Source of the DNA: a virus
DNA: 33,002 bases
IMG/VR virus record: IMGVR_UViG_3300042520_000033
Span: 1-33,002 of that record
Strand: one strand, 5' to 3'
This document shows, piece after piece, positions 1 through 5,343 of the stretch. Position 1 is the first letter of the stretch. The number at the start of each line of letters is the position of its first letter. A model generated the notes under the pieces. The model had not been told where the DNA came from and searched no databases. It saw only the letters and a list, made by a program, of their open reading frames with translations. A program made the translations under genes and the position numbers.

Positions 1-21
1 TACGGTTCTGCCGGTGCTTAA
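1..21 (+). CDS. 3' end of an upstream gene (C-terminal residues only)
   Basis: The first bases read in frame as Tyr-Gly-Ser-Ala-Gly-Ala followed by TAA at 19-21, and a strong terminator follows directly. A Gly/Ala-rich tail just ahead of a terminator and a decoration-like gene would suit the end of a major capsid gene. Six codons are far too few to prove this, so the identity is inference only. Confidence 0.5.
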   Translation, partial: YGSAGA

Positions 22-39
22 TATTTCTTAGGAAATATT
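20..39 (+). other. Perfect 8-bp hairpin over the stop codon
   Basis: AATATTTC (20-27) and GAAATATT (32-39) are perfect inverted repeats around a TTAG loop. The left arm begins inside the TAA stop codon of the upstream gene. The hairpin sits two bases before the GC-rich terminator at 42-70. It may act as a 3'-end stabiliser of the upstream mRNA or as an auxiliary termination hairpin; the sequence does not say which. Confidence 0.5.
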
Positions 40-41
40 TG

Positions 42-70
42 AAGGGGGGCCTTGCGCCCCCTTTTCTTTT
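42..70 (+). terminator. Rho-independent terminator after the upstream gene
   Basis: The arms are 42-50 and 56-64 with a five-base loop (51-55). The stem has six G-C pairs, flanked by a G-T pair and two A-T pairs, and runs into TTTTCTTTT. This is a textbook intrinsic terminator. It separates the upstream (probably head) gene from the long operon that begins at 170, and would let the upstream gene be transcribed in excess. Confidence 0.8.
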
Positions 71-85
71 GTTGTATATTGCTTT

Positions 86-98
86 TAACCCGGGGTTA
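86..98 (+). other. Palindrome TAACCC-G-GGGTTA in the leader
   Basis: TAACCC (86-91) and GGGTTA (93-98) are six-base inverted arms around a single G. As RNA the loop would be too short without fraying. As DNA it is a near-perfect dyad that could bind a dimeric protein. It lies between the terminator and the pseudoknot-like leader, where a promoter for the downstream operon would be expected. I could not define a convincing -35/-10 pair. Confidence 0.35.
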
Positions 99-102
99 TC
101 CG

Positions 103-158
103 GTGCATTAGACAGTCCCGGCTGACGACATACAGACTAATGCACTCTACTTGTATGT
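103..158 (+). ncRNA. Candidate H-type pseudoknot leader RNA upstream of the 170-748 gene
   Basis: Stem 1 is nine perfect pairs, GTGCATTAG (103-111) with CTAATGCAC (137-145). Inside its loop, ACATACA (128-134) is perfectly complementary to TGTATGT (152-158), with a further G-T pair (135 with 151). The second helix therefore crosses the first, as in an H-type pseudoknot. Its 3' strand ends two bases before the GGAA ribosome binding site (161-164) and the ATG at 170. That geometry suits translational control, or protection of the mRNA 5' end. I do not recognise it as a named riboswitch class. The pairing is seen directly; folding and function are inference. Confidence 0.55.
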
Positions 159-169
159 AAGGAAACATC

Positions 170-748
170 ATGGCAAATACCACGTTCTCCGGCCCAGTCA
201 TATCTAACAATGGCTTCATTACCGGAACAGCTTCTTCCCCTATCGTTGAGACTACCGCTACCAATGTGTCGGAATCGTATGTTACGACTTCTGCTGCTAC
301 TGGCGATACACGTTTGTCTTATCAGCGCTTGGAATTTACTTCCACTGGTTCTGGCGAAACTATACGTGCTTTGACTCGAGTGACAGGCGCTGGTGGCGCT
401 ACAGGCGGCACAATCAACGGTGCCCACATCAGCTTGAGCATCAACGGTTCTGGCACTATCTCCGGCGCAGGTAACGCTCTTCGCGCTACTTTAGGTGGTT
501 CTTCCACAAACCCCGGCGGTACGATTGCAGCTATTCAAGCTGACTCTGACTTCGCTTCTGGTGGCACTTGGACAAACGCTTCGTTCATTCGTTTCACAAA
601 CAGCGGTACTGGCACAGTGGCTAACTTGTTTAACGTTCCATCTGGCATGATCACAGCGAATACCCAAGGCGCAGCTACAAACTCTTTGAAGATTGTGGAC
701 AGCGCAGGTACTGCGTACTACATCATGTTGACTACAACAAACAGCTAA
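170..748 (+). CDS. Head-decoration-like structural protein (192 aa)
   Basis: The product is 192 residues, rich in Ser, Thr, Gly and Ala and predicted all-beta, with no Cys and no membrane segment. The N-terminus (MANTTFSGPV...) is typical of short capsid-associated or fibre-like phage proteins found directly after the major capsid gene. It has a good ribosome binding site (AAGGAAA before the ATG) and follows the terminator and pseudoknot leader, so it is the first gene of the long rightward operon. A decoration, capsid-fibre or minor head role is inferred from composition and place; no catalytic motif is seen. Confidence 0.65.
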   Translation: MANTTFSGPVISNNGFITGTASSPIVETTATNVSESYVTTSAATGDTRLSYQRLEFTSTGSGETIRALTRVTGAGGATGGTINGAHISLSINGSGTISGAGNALRATLGGSSTNPGGTIAAIQADSDFASGGTWTNASFIRFTNSGTGTVANLFNVPSGMITANTQGAATNSLKIVDSAGTAYYIMLTTTNS

Positions 749-749
749 T

Positions 750-914
750 ATGCAAATCACCAAGGAATTCTTGGAGACTGAGATTCGTGAACTTGAGGCT
801 GAAGCACAGAAAGCCCAAACCTTTTTGACTCAGGCTCAAGCCACAATCCAAGCGTACAAGATGCTCATAAACAGGCTAGAAGCCCCAGAACCGGAAACGG
901 AGCAATCATCATGA
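750..914 (+). CDS. Small coiled-coil protein (54 aa)
   Basis: ATG at 750 follows the previous TAA by one base, and the frame stays open for 54 codons to TGA at 912-914. The product (MQITKEFLETEIRELEAEA...) is almost entirely amphipathic helix with Leu/Ile/Ala spaced in heptads and a charged Glu/Pro tail, so it probably forms a coiled coil. Its stop overlaps the next start as ATGA at 911-914, which implies translational coupling. Similar short helical proteins occur in structural blocks of aquatic phages. The function is unknown; it could be a scaffold, a chaperone or an oligomerisation partner of the flanking beta-rich proteins. Confidence 0.75.
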   Translation: MQITKEFLETEIRELEAEAQKAQTFLTQAQATIQAYKMLINRLEAPEPETEQSS

Positions 915-1195
915 TGCAAACAGACGTAAAATCCGCGCACATTGATGCAAGCGGTGTTATTTATGCTGGCCCTACTCGGGTTAAAGGTTTTTCTATATCC
1001 CCCGGTGGTACGGCTGGAGAAGTACAGTTTTATGATAACGCCACTACAAACTCTGGCACGATCCGTTTAACACTCAATGTTTCAACAAACCAAGCTCTTG
1101 ATTCATTGGCAATTCCGGGTGAAGGAATTAGGTTTGATGTTGGTGTTTACGTTTCAATGCCAGCCAACACCCACTTGACTGTTTATTATGGCTAA
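911..1195 (+). CDS. Small beta-rich structural protein (94 aa)
   Basis: The product is 94 residues with alternating hydrophobic residues, many Gly/Thr/Ser, and an Ile-Pro-Gly-Glu-Gly-Ile-Arg-Phe segment near residue 70. It looks like a compact beta sandwich. It starts with two Met codons (911 and 914); the first overlaps the upstream stop. Size and context (after decoration-like proteins, before small basic proteins) suggest a minor virion or head-surface protein. I recognise the general type from uncultured phages but not a named family. Confidence 0.7.
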   Translation: MMQTDVKSAHIDASGVIYAGPTRVKGFSISPGGTAGEVQFYDNATTNSGTIRLTLNVSTNQALDSLAIPGEGIRFDVGVYVSMPANTHLTVYYG

Positions 1196-1433
1196 GAGTC
1201 CAGCATGGCAGAGGAAAGAAGGCAAGTCCGAGAAGGGCGGCTTGAACGCCAAAGGCCGAGCCTCTGCGAAAGCGCAAGGCATGAACTTGAAACGTCCCCA
1301 GCCAGAAGGCGGCTCCCGGCGAGACTCTTTCTGTGCGAGGATGAGCGGCATGAAAAAGAAGCTGACCTCGGCCAAAACTGCCAACGATCCGGACTCACGC
1401 ATCAACAAAGCTCTTAGGGCTTGGAACTGCTGA
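1188..1433 (+). CDS. Small basic phage protein, DUF6321-like (81 aa)
   Basis: The product (MAKSPAWQRKEGKSEKGG...) is strongly basic. Its N-terminal block, Ser-Pro-Ala-Trp-Gln-Arg-Lys-Glu-Gly-Lys followed by Gly-Gly-Leu-Asn-Ala-Lys-Gly-Arg, is the hallmark of a widespread family of short phage proteins that I recall as DUF6321. A second conserved block, Arg-Arg-Asp-Ser-Phe-Cys-Ala-Arg-Met, lies near residues 44-52, and the tail carries Asn-Lys-Ala-Leu-Arg-Ala-Trp. The start overlaps the previous gene by eight bases. The function is unknown; the charge suggests nucleic acid or virion-interior binding. Confidence 0.85.
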   Translation: MAKSPAWQRKEGKSEKGGLNAKGRASAKAQGMNLKRPQPEGGSRRDSFCARMSGMKKKLTSAKTANDPDSRINKALRAWNC

Positions 1434-1434
1434 T

Positions 1435-1683
1435 ATGACTGAAGACGCTATTAAAACAGCCAGAGAGTTAGCCACGCATGCGTCCGACATTAAGCATTTG
1501 CAAGATGATATGGATAAGATGTTGGAGAACATGAAAGCTATGCAGGCTACACTGACAGCTATTGATAAAACTTTATCTGAAGCTAAAGGCGGCTGGAAGG
1601 TTTTAATGCTTGTTGGTGGGGCTAGTAGCGTTATGGGCGCGGGTTTAGTTCAGCTTGTTAATTGGTACGCAGGAGGCAAGTAA
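1435..1683 (+). CDS. XhlA/holin-like membrane protein (82 aa)
   Basis: Residues 1-50 form an acidic/basic amphipathic helix with coiled-coil character. A hydrophobic segment follows (about residues 56-76, Val-Leu-Met-Leu-Val-Gly-Gly-Ala-Ser-Ser...), then a short Lys-ending tail. This layout, an N-terminal coiled coil and one C-terminal membrane helix, matches haemolysin XhlA-type and other small lysis-associated phage proteins. It sits well away from the endolysin (13575), among small basic proteins, so lysis is not certain; a membrane-anchoring role in virion assembly or DNA ejection is possible. It joins the next gene through a TAATG overlap. Confidence 0.65.
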   Translation: MTEDAIKTARELATHASDIKHLQDDMDKMLENMKAMQATLTAIDKTLSEAKGGWKVLMLVGGASSVMGAGLVQLVNWYAGGK

Positions 1684-2084
1684 TGCCAAGCGTAAGCAAG
1701 AAACAACACAATTTCATGGCAGCTGTGGCCAATAATCCAGAGTTTGCTAAGAAAGCGGGAGTCCCACAGTCCGTGGGTAAAGAGTTCAACAACGCCGATA
1801 AAGGCAAAAAATTTTCTACAGGAGGCCACATGGCTACTACAAAAATGGGCAAGCCCACAATGAAACCCGGTATGAGCACTGCCAAAGACGGCATGAAGAA
1901 GCCTACTCCCATGGCTAATACATCTATGGGTGGCGGCATGGGCATGAAAAAAGGCGGCATGCCTATGAAAATGAAAGACGGCAAGAAAGTGCCTATTTTC
2001 GCGGCTAAAGGTGGTGGTATTGAGTCTAAGGGTAAAACTAAAGGCAAGATGATTACCATGAAAAGCGGCGGCAAAACTTGCTAA
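1683..2084 (+). CDS. Small Lys/Gly/Met-rich protein with SKKQHNFM N-terminus (133 aa)
   Basis: I place the start at ATG 1683, which overlaps the preceding TAA (TAATG) and has a perfect AGGAGG eight bases upstream; an upstream in-frame non-ATG start is less likely. The N-terminal block Ser-Lys-Lys-Gln-His-Asn-Phe-Met with Val-Pro-Gln-Ser-Val-Gly-Lys-Glu-Phe is conserved in many short phage proteins and resembles the start of DUF3008-type proteins. The rest is low complexity: Met-Lys-Gly-Gly runs, a Phe-Ser-Thr-Gly-Gly motif, and a Ser-Lys-Gly-Lys-Thr-Lys-Gly-Lys-Met motif near the C-terminus that is echoed in the next gene. The function is unknown; a basic virion-interior protein is plausible. 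Confidence 0.8.
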   Translation: MPSVSKKQHNFMAAVANNPEFAKKAGVPQSVGKEFNNADKGKKFSTGGHMATTKMGKPTMKPGMSTAKDGMKKPTPMANTSMGGGMGMKKGGMPMKMKDGKKVPIFAAKGGGIESKGKTKGKMITMKSGGKTC

Positions 2085-2098
2085 TTTAGGAGCCTCAA

Positions 2099-2335
2099 AT
2101 GAGTCCAGCAGAAAAACAAGCACGGGAAGATATGGCTGACCGCAAGATGAATACGGCTACTGAAGCCGCGTATACAAAGTCTTTGCGCAATACCGAATAT
2201 GCTCCCGAAAAGAAAGACCCGCGTGACGCAGTTCGTGGTCAGCGTGGTTACGCTAAAGGTGGTTCTGTTGGCTCGGCTTCTAAGCGTGCTGATGGCTGCT
2301 GTACCAAAGGCAAAACACGCGGAAAGATGGTGTAA
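2099..2335 (+). CDS. Small basic protein with KGG and GKTRGKM motifs (78 aa)
   Basis: The product has a charged helical N-terminal half and a C-terminal half containing Tyr-Ala-Lys-Gly-Gly-Ser-Val-Gly and then Ala-Ser-Lys-Arg-Ala-Asp-Gly-Cys-Cys-Thr-Lys-Gly-Lys-Thr-Arg-Gly-Lys-Met. Both blocks are common in short proteins of uncultured aquatic phages. The Thr-Lys-Gly-Lys-Thr-Arg-Gly-Lys-Met tail parallels the preceding protein's Ser-Lys-Gly-Lys-Thr-Lys-Gly-Lys-Met, so the two probably share ancestry or a binding partner. The adjacent Cys pair is unusual next to residues usually occupied by Ile or Ala in relatives I recall. AGGAG stands upstream of the ATG. Function unknown. Confidence 0.8.
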   Translation: MSPAEKQAREDMADRKMNTATEAAYTKSLRNTEYAPEKKDPRDAVRGQRGYAKGGSVGSASKRADGCCTKGKTRGKMV

Positions 2336-2337
2336 TC

Positions 2338-2613
2338 ATGTTGGCATCCCGTGGTATGGGCGATATTCGCGCCTCTAAAATGCCCGGTGCAAAGAAAAAA
2401 GCACGTCGGGATGACACTGATTTCACCCAGTACAAAGCGGGTGGTAAAGTAAACGCCGCTGGCAATTACACAAAACCTAGTCTTCGCAAAAGGATTGTGT
2501 CTCAAGTAAAGTCCGCAGCAACGCAGGGTACTGGCGCAGGTCAGTGGTCAGCGCGTAAAGCTCAGCTAGTTGCCAAGAAGTACAAGGCGGCTGGCGGGGG
2601 TTACCGAGATTGA
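2338..2613 (+). CDS. Small basic conserved phage protein (91 aa)
   Basis: The protein (MLASRGMGDIRASKMPGAKKK...) belongs by eye to a recurrent family of short phage proteins. It has an N-terminal Ser-Arg-Gly-Met-Gly block, a Tyr-Lys-Ala-Gly-Gly-Lys-Val-Asn-Ala-Ala-Gly-Asn-Tyr-Thr-Lys-Pro block and a C-terminal Gln-Trp-Ser-Ala-Arg-Lys-Ala-Gln block before Gly-Gly-Gly-Tyr. It is strongly basic. It starts two bases after the previous stop, and its own TGA overlaps the next gene's TTG start. Function unknown; its place between basic proteins and the neck proteins suggests a minor virion component or assembly factor. Confidence 0.8.
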   Translation: MLASRGMGDIRASKMPGAKKKARRDDTDFTQYKAGGKVNAAGNYTKPSLRKRIVSQVKSAATQGTGAGQWSARKAQLVAKKYKAAGGGYRD

Positions 2614-2843
2614 AAGCTCCTCAAAAATCATTGAAGGATTGGGGCGACCAAAAATGGAGAACCAAAAGTGGTAAAAAATCTTCTGACACAGGTGAAAGAT
2701 ACCTTCCTGCTGCTGCGATTAAAAGTCTCAGTCCAAGTGAGTATGCTGCGACAACGCGTGCGAAACGTGCTGGCAAAAAAGCCGGAAAACAATTCGTAGC
2801 CCAACCTAGAACAATTGCAAAGAAAACAGCAGGCTTTAGATAA
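2610..2843 (+). CDS. DUF5872-like small basic protein (77 aa)
   Basis: I read a TTG start at 2610 that overlaps the previous TGA (2611-2613), preceded by a G-rich stretch that can serve as ribosome binding site. The product has the pattern Lys-Ala-Pro-Gln-Lys-Ser-Leu-Lys-Asp-Trp...Gln-Lys-Trp-Arg-Thr-Lys-Ser-Gly-Lys, then Gly-Glu-Arg-Tyr-Leu-Pro-Ala-Ala-Ala and Ser-Pro-Ser-Glu-Tyr-Ala-Ala. This is what I recall of DUF5872, found in phages and in large algal viruses. It has a very high Lys/Arg content and no Cys. Its biochemical role is not known. The stop overlaps the next ATG (TAATG). Confidence 0.82.
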   Translation: MKAPQKSLKDWGDQKWRTKSGKKSSDTGERYLPAAAIKSLSPSEYAATTRAKRAGKKAGKQFVAQPRTIAKKTAGFR

Positions 2844-3781
2844 TGGCTTCTACCTCAGGACTCTCCACCTTTAACCTAGACTTCAACGAGATCGTTGAGG
2901 AAGCGTATGAGCGGGCGGGTCTTGAGGTTCGTACTGGCTATGAGTTTCGTACCGCACGCCGGTCCTTCAACATGCTTACGATTGAATGGGCTAACCGTGG
3001 CATCAATTTATGGACTATTGAGCAAGGGCAATTCGTAATGAATACAGGGCAAGGCGTCTATGCTTTGCCTAGTACTACGATTGATCTGTTAGATCAAGTT
3101 ATCCGCACGCAGGCTACTACGCCTAACCAGATTGATATCAACATCAGCCGCATCTCTGAATCAACGTATTCAACACTGCCAAACAAGTTGGCGCAAGGCC
3201 GCCCTATTCAAGTGTGGATTAACCGGCAGTCTAATCAGAGCTATTTGTCCACTGCAACAGTGGCGGCAACAGTGTTATCGACAGATACAACTATTACTCT
3301 TAGCTCAACGGCAAGCCTACCAGCTACAGGATTTATCACAATTGATGCAGAAACAATCTACTACGCTAACGTCAGCGGTAATCAACTACTTAATTGTTAT
3401 CGTGGTCAGTACAATGGCAACACTAATACAACTGCCGCTGGTCACGCAATTGGTGCAACCGTAACAGTCGATAACCTCACGTCTGTGAACGTGTGGCCTA
3501 CCCCCAACGCCCCCGGGGATCAATACGTGTTTGTCTACTGGCGCATGCGCCGCATGCAAGATGCTGGCAGCGGTGTCAATATCCAAGACATCCCATTCCG
3601 GCTGATTCCTTGTATGGTGGCTGGGTTGGCCTATTACGTTGGTTCTAAGCGCCCTGACGTGCCTATGGAGCGTATTGTGATGCTCAAAGCTGCTTACGAA
3701 GAACAATGGACATTGGCGTCGCAGGAAGACCGCGAGAAGGCTCCTGATCGTTATGTTCCAAGACAGTCGTTCTACAGGTGA
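2843..3781 (+). CDS. Head-tail adaptor, P22 gp4-like, with inserted beta domain (312 aa)
   Basis: The N-terminal helices (Phe-Asn-Glu-Ile-Val-Glu-Glu-Ala-Tyr-Glu-Arg-Ala-Gly) and the block Ala-Arg-Arg-Ser-Phe-Asn-Met-Leu...Trp-Ala-Asn-Arg-Gly-Ile-Asn-Leu-Trp resemble P22 gp4-type tail accessory proteins, which bind below the portal. The C-terminal helical part includes Arg-Leu-Ile-Pro-Cys-Met-Val-Ala-Gly-Leu-Ala-Tyr-Tyr. Between them, roughly residues 130-210, lies a Ser/Thr-rich beta segment with Phe-Ile-Thr-Ile-Asp-Ala-Glu-Thr-Ile-Tyr-Tyr and Gly-His-Ala-Ile-Gly-Ala-Thr-Val, a pattern recurrent in many unrelated phage tail proteins. I read it as an inserted surface domain. The adaptor assignment is by pattern and position. 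Confidence 0.7.
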   Translation: MASTSGLSTFNLDFNEIVEEAYERAGLEVRTGYEFRTARRSFNMLTIEWANRGINLWTIEQGQFVMNTGQGVYALPSTTIDLLDQVIRTQATTPNQIDINISRISESTYSTLPNKLAQGRPIQVWINRQSNQSYLSTATVAATVLSTDTTITLSSTASLPATGFITIDAETIYYANVSGNQLLNCYRGQYNGNTNTTAAGHAIGATVTVDNLTSVNVWPTPNAPGDQYVFVYWRMRRMQDAGSGVNIQDIPFRLIPCMVAGLAYYVGSKRPDVPMERIVMLKAAYEEQWTLASQEDREKAPDRYVPRQSFYR

Positions 3782-3784
3782 TGT

Positions 3785-4216
3785 ATGCCAAGTAGATATT
3801 CCTCAGGTAAATACGCAATTGCTCAGTGTGATCGCTGTGATGAGCGGTACATGCTTAAAGACCTGAAGAAAGAGATTATCAAGACGCGCCTGTTTAATTT
3901 AAAGGTGTGTCCTGAGTGTTGGGATCCTGATCAGCCTCAGTTACAGTTGGGTATGTACCCAGTGGATGACCCACAAGCTGTACGAGAGCCGCGTCCTGAT
4001 GTAAGCTATACGCAGTCAGGTACTAATGGCTTGCAGATTTTATTAACTAATAGCACTGCTGTTGACGGATTTGGGTTTCCAAGCCAAGGCAGCAGGGATA
4101 TTCAGTGGGGTTGGAACCCCGTTGGCGGGGCGCAAGGTTTTGATACTGCATTAACACCAAACTACTTGTTGTTAGGCGTACAAATTGGTACAGTAACCAT
4201 ACAGATAGGAGCTTAA
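3785..4216 (+). CDS. Zinc-ribbon virion-associated protein (143 aa)
   Basis: Two CxxC pairs (Cys15/Cys18 in Cys-Asp-Arg-Cys and Cys42/Cys45 in Cys-Pro-Glu-Cys) are spaced as in a zinc ribbon and occupy the N-terminal 50 residues with basic residues between them. The remaining part is an acidic/Pro linker and a beta-rich hydrophobic tail (Leu-Leu-Leu-Gly-Val-Gln-Ile-Gly-Thr-Val...). It lies between the two adaptor-type proteins, so it may be a neck or head-completion component. Zinc binding is inferred from the cysteines; DNA or protein contact cannot be told apart. Confidence 0.72.
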   Translation: MPSRYSSGKYAIAQCDRCDERYMLKDLKKEIIKTRLFNLKVCPECWDPDQPQLQLGMYPVDDPQAVREPRPDVSYTQSGTNGLQILLTNSTAVDGFGFPSQGSRDIQWGWNPVGGAQGFDTALTPNYLLLGVQIGTVTIQIGA

Positions 4217-4217
4217 T

Positions 4218-4421
4218 ATGGACAAAGCGGATTTGAAACAAGACAAGAAGATGATAGCTGGAGCCGTGCATAAGCACGAGAAGAAGCTGCATCCCGGTAA
4301 ACCTATGACTAAGTTTGCTAAAGGCGGCAAAACTAACGCGCAGATGAAATCTCTGGGTCGTGGTTTGGCTAAAGTAGCTAACCAGAAAAAGTCTTCCTTT
4401 ACATACAAAAAAGGAGGCTAA
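4218..4421 (+). CDS. Small Lys-rich protein with HPGKP and FAKGGK motifs (67 aa)
   Basis: The protein is very basic, with the order Lys-Gln-Asp-Lys-Lys...Ala-Val-His-Lys-His-Glu-Lys-Lys-Leu-His-Pro-Gly-Lys-Pro, then Phe-Ala-Lys-Gly-Gly-Lys-Thr-Asn, then Gly-Arg-Gly-Leu-Ala-Lys-Val-Ala-Asn-Gln, and it ends Tyr-Lys-Lys-Gly-Gly. I recognise the arrangement from many uncultured phage genomes, always next to adaptor genes. It starts one base after the upstream stop and carries the AAGGAGG for the next gene in its own last codons. The function is unknown; a DNA-condensing or virion-interior role fits the charge. Confidence 0.8.
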   Translation: MDKADLKQDKKMIAGAVHKHEKKLHPGKPMTKFAKGGKTNAQMKSLGRGLAKVANQKKSSFTYKKGG

Positions 4422-4422
4422 C

Positions 4423-4686
4423 ATGGCCACTTTTAGCAAAAAAATGATGGGCAAAGAAGTTGGCAGTGCTGAAGTTTATGCGCCGCCACACACCATGACC
4501 GGTGAAAAAGTTGAGCTTGGCAATGGTTACAGCGGTGCTAAGCCTACTCGCGCAGACTCAGTAAACATGTCTGTCGGTAACATCAATCGTGATGGCTACA
4601 ATCCTGATGTAAAGACAACTGGTATCAAAATTCGTGGTACAGGTTGCGCTACTAAAGGCACGATGGCACGAGGCCCGATGGCATGA
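4423..4686 (+). CDS. Small conserved phage protein with GTGCATKG tail (87 aa)
   Basis: The protein has a basic start, a Gly/Asn/Asp-rich middle and a conserved C-terminus, Thr-Gly-Ile-Lys-Ile-Arg-Gly-Thr-Gly-Cys-Ala-Thr-Lys-Gly-Thr-Met-Ala-Arg-Gly-Pro. That ending recurs in aquatic phage genomes, usually with Ala where Cys stands here. It has a very strong ribosome binding site (AAAGGAGG, seven bases before ATG), and its stop overlaps the next start (ATGA at 4683-4686). The product is small and apparently disordered; function unknown, probably virion-associated from context. Confidence 0.8.
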   Translation: MATFSKKMMGKEVGSAEVYAPPHTMTGEKVELGNGYSGAKPTRADSVNMSVGNINRDGYNPDVKTTGIKIRGTGCATKGTMARGPMA

Positions 4687-5342
4687 ATTACACTCAGCTC
4701 AGCGCTAACATTCAAGCGTATACTGAAAACACGGAGTCTAACTTCGTGGCGGAGATCCCTGTCTTCGTGCAACAGGCTGAGCAGCGTATTTACAACTCCA
4801 TGCAGTTTCCGTCCATTCGCAAGAATGTGACAGGTCTTGTTAATTCAACAACACCATATTTAGCATGCCCGTCAGACTTTTTGGCTGTGTATTCCCTAGC
4901 GGCTATTGACGGCGCTGGGGCGTATGAGTATTTGCTAAACAAAGACGTTAACTTCATACGACAAGCGTACCCCAATCCGGACACGGATAAAGGTATTCCC
5001 AAGTACTACGCGTTGTTTGGGCCTCAAAGTAGCGACGTTAAAGAGCTAACTTTTATTGTTGGGCCAACGCCGGACGACGACTATACCGTAGAGCTTCACT
5101 ACTATTACTACCCACCATCTATTACTACCAATCAAACTTCCTGGTTAGGTGACAATTTTGATTCTGTATTACTGTACGGATCGCTTGTTGAGGCTTATAC
5201 TTACATGAAGGGTGAGCCGGACATGATGGCGCTATACAACCAAAAATTCATGGAAGCTCTTGCATTGGCTAAACGTTTGGCTGACGGCATGGAACGTCAA
5301 GATGCGTATCGTTCTGGTCAATTCAGACAACAGGTGACATAA
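4683..5342 (+). CDS. Phage adaptor / head-tail connector protein (219 aa)
   Basis: The protein is helical. It starts with Asn-Tyr-Thr-Gln-Leu-Ser-Ala-Asn-Ile-Gln-Ala-Tyr-Thr-Glu-Asn-Thr-Glu, then Ile-Pro-Val-Phe-Val-Gln-Gln-Ala-Glu-Gln-Arg-Ile-Tyr, a pattern I know from a common connector-like family in uncultured tailed phages. The middle has Cys-Pro-Ser-Asp-Phe-Leu-Ala-Val-Tyr-Ser-Leu and Lys-Asp-Val-Asn-Phe-Ile-Arg-Gln-Ala-Tyr-Pro. The C-terminal third is a helix hairpin containing Leu-Leu-Tyr-Gly-Ser-Leu-Val-Glu-Ala-Tyr and Lys-Gly-Glu-Pro-Asp. It probably forms a ring between portal and tail together with the gp4-like product. Coupled to the upstream gene by ATGA. Confidence 0.75.
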   Translation: MNYTQLSANIQAYTENTESNFVAEIPVFVQQAEQRIYNSMQFPSIRKNVTGLVNSTTPYLACPSDFLAVYSLAAIDGAGAYEYLLNKDVNFIRQAYPNPDTDKGIPKYYALFGPQSSDVKELTFIVGPTPDDDYTVELHYYYYPPSITTNQTSWLGDNFDSVLLYGSLVEAYTYMKGEPDMMALYNQKFMEALALAKRLADGMERQDAYRSGQFRQQVT

Positions 5343-5343
5343 C

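Noticed and set aside
72-100. Possible sigma-70 promoter (TTGTAT at 72-77, 17-base spacer, GTTATC at 95-100)
   Set aside because: The -10 match is poor and the region overlaps the dyad at 86-98. A promoter here is expected from layout but not shown by sequence.
1205-1417. Alternative-frame open stretch of 70 codons inside the DUF6321-like gene
   Set aside because: No ribosome binding site, and the product is Arg/Leu/Cys-rich, as expected from reading a basic gene out of frame; the 1188 frame has family motifs.
4107-4130. Two mutually exclusive hairpins (4107-4120 and 4117-4130) resembling an attenuator
   Set aside because: They lie inside the zinc-ribbon protein's coding sequence, have short stems and no T-tract; GGGG/CCCC runs arise from Gly and Pro codons.
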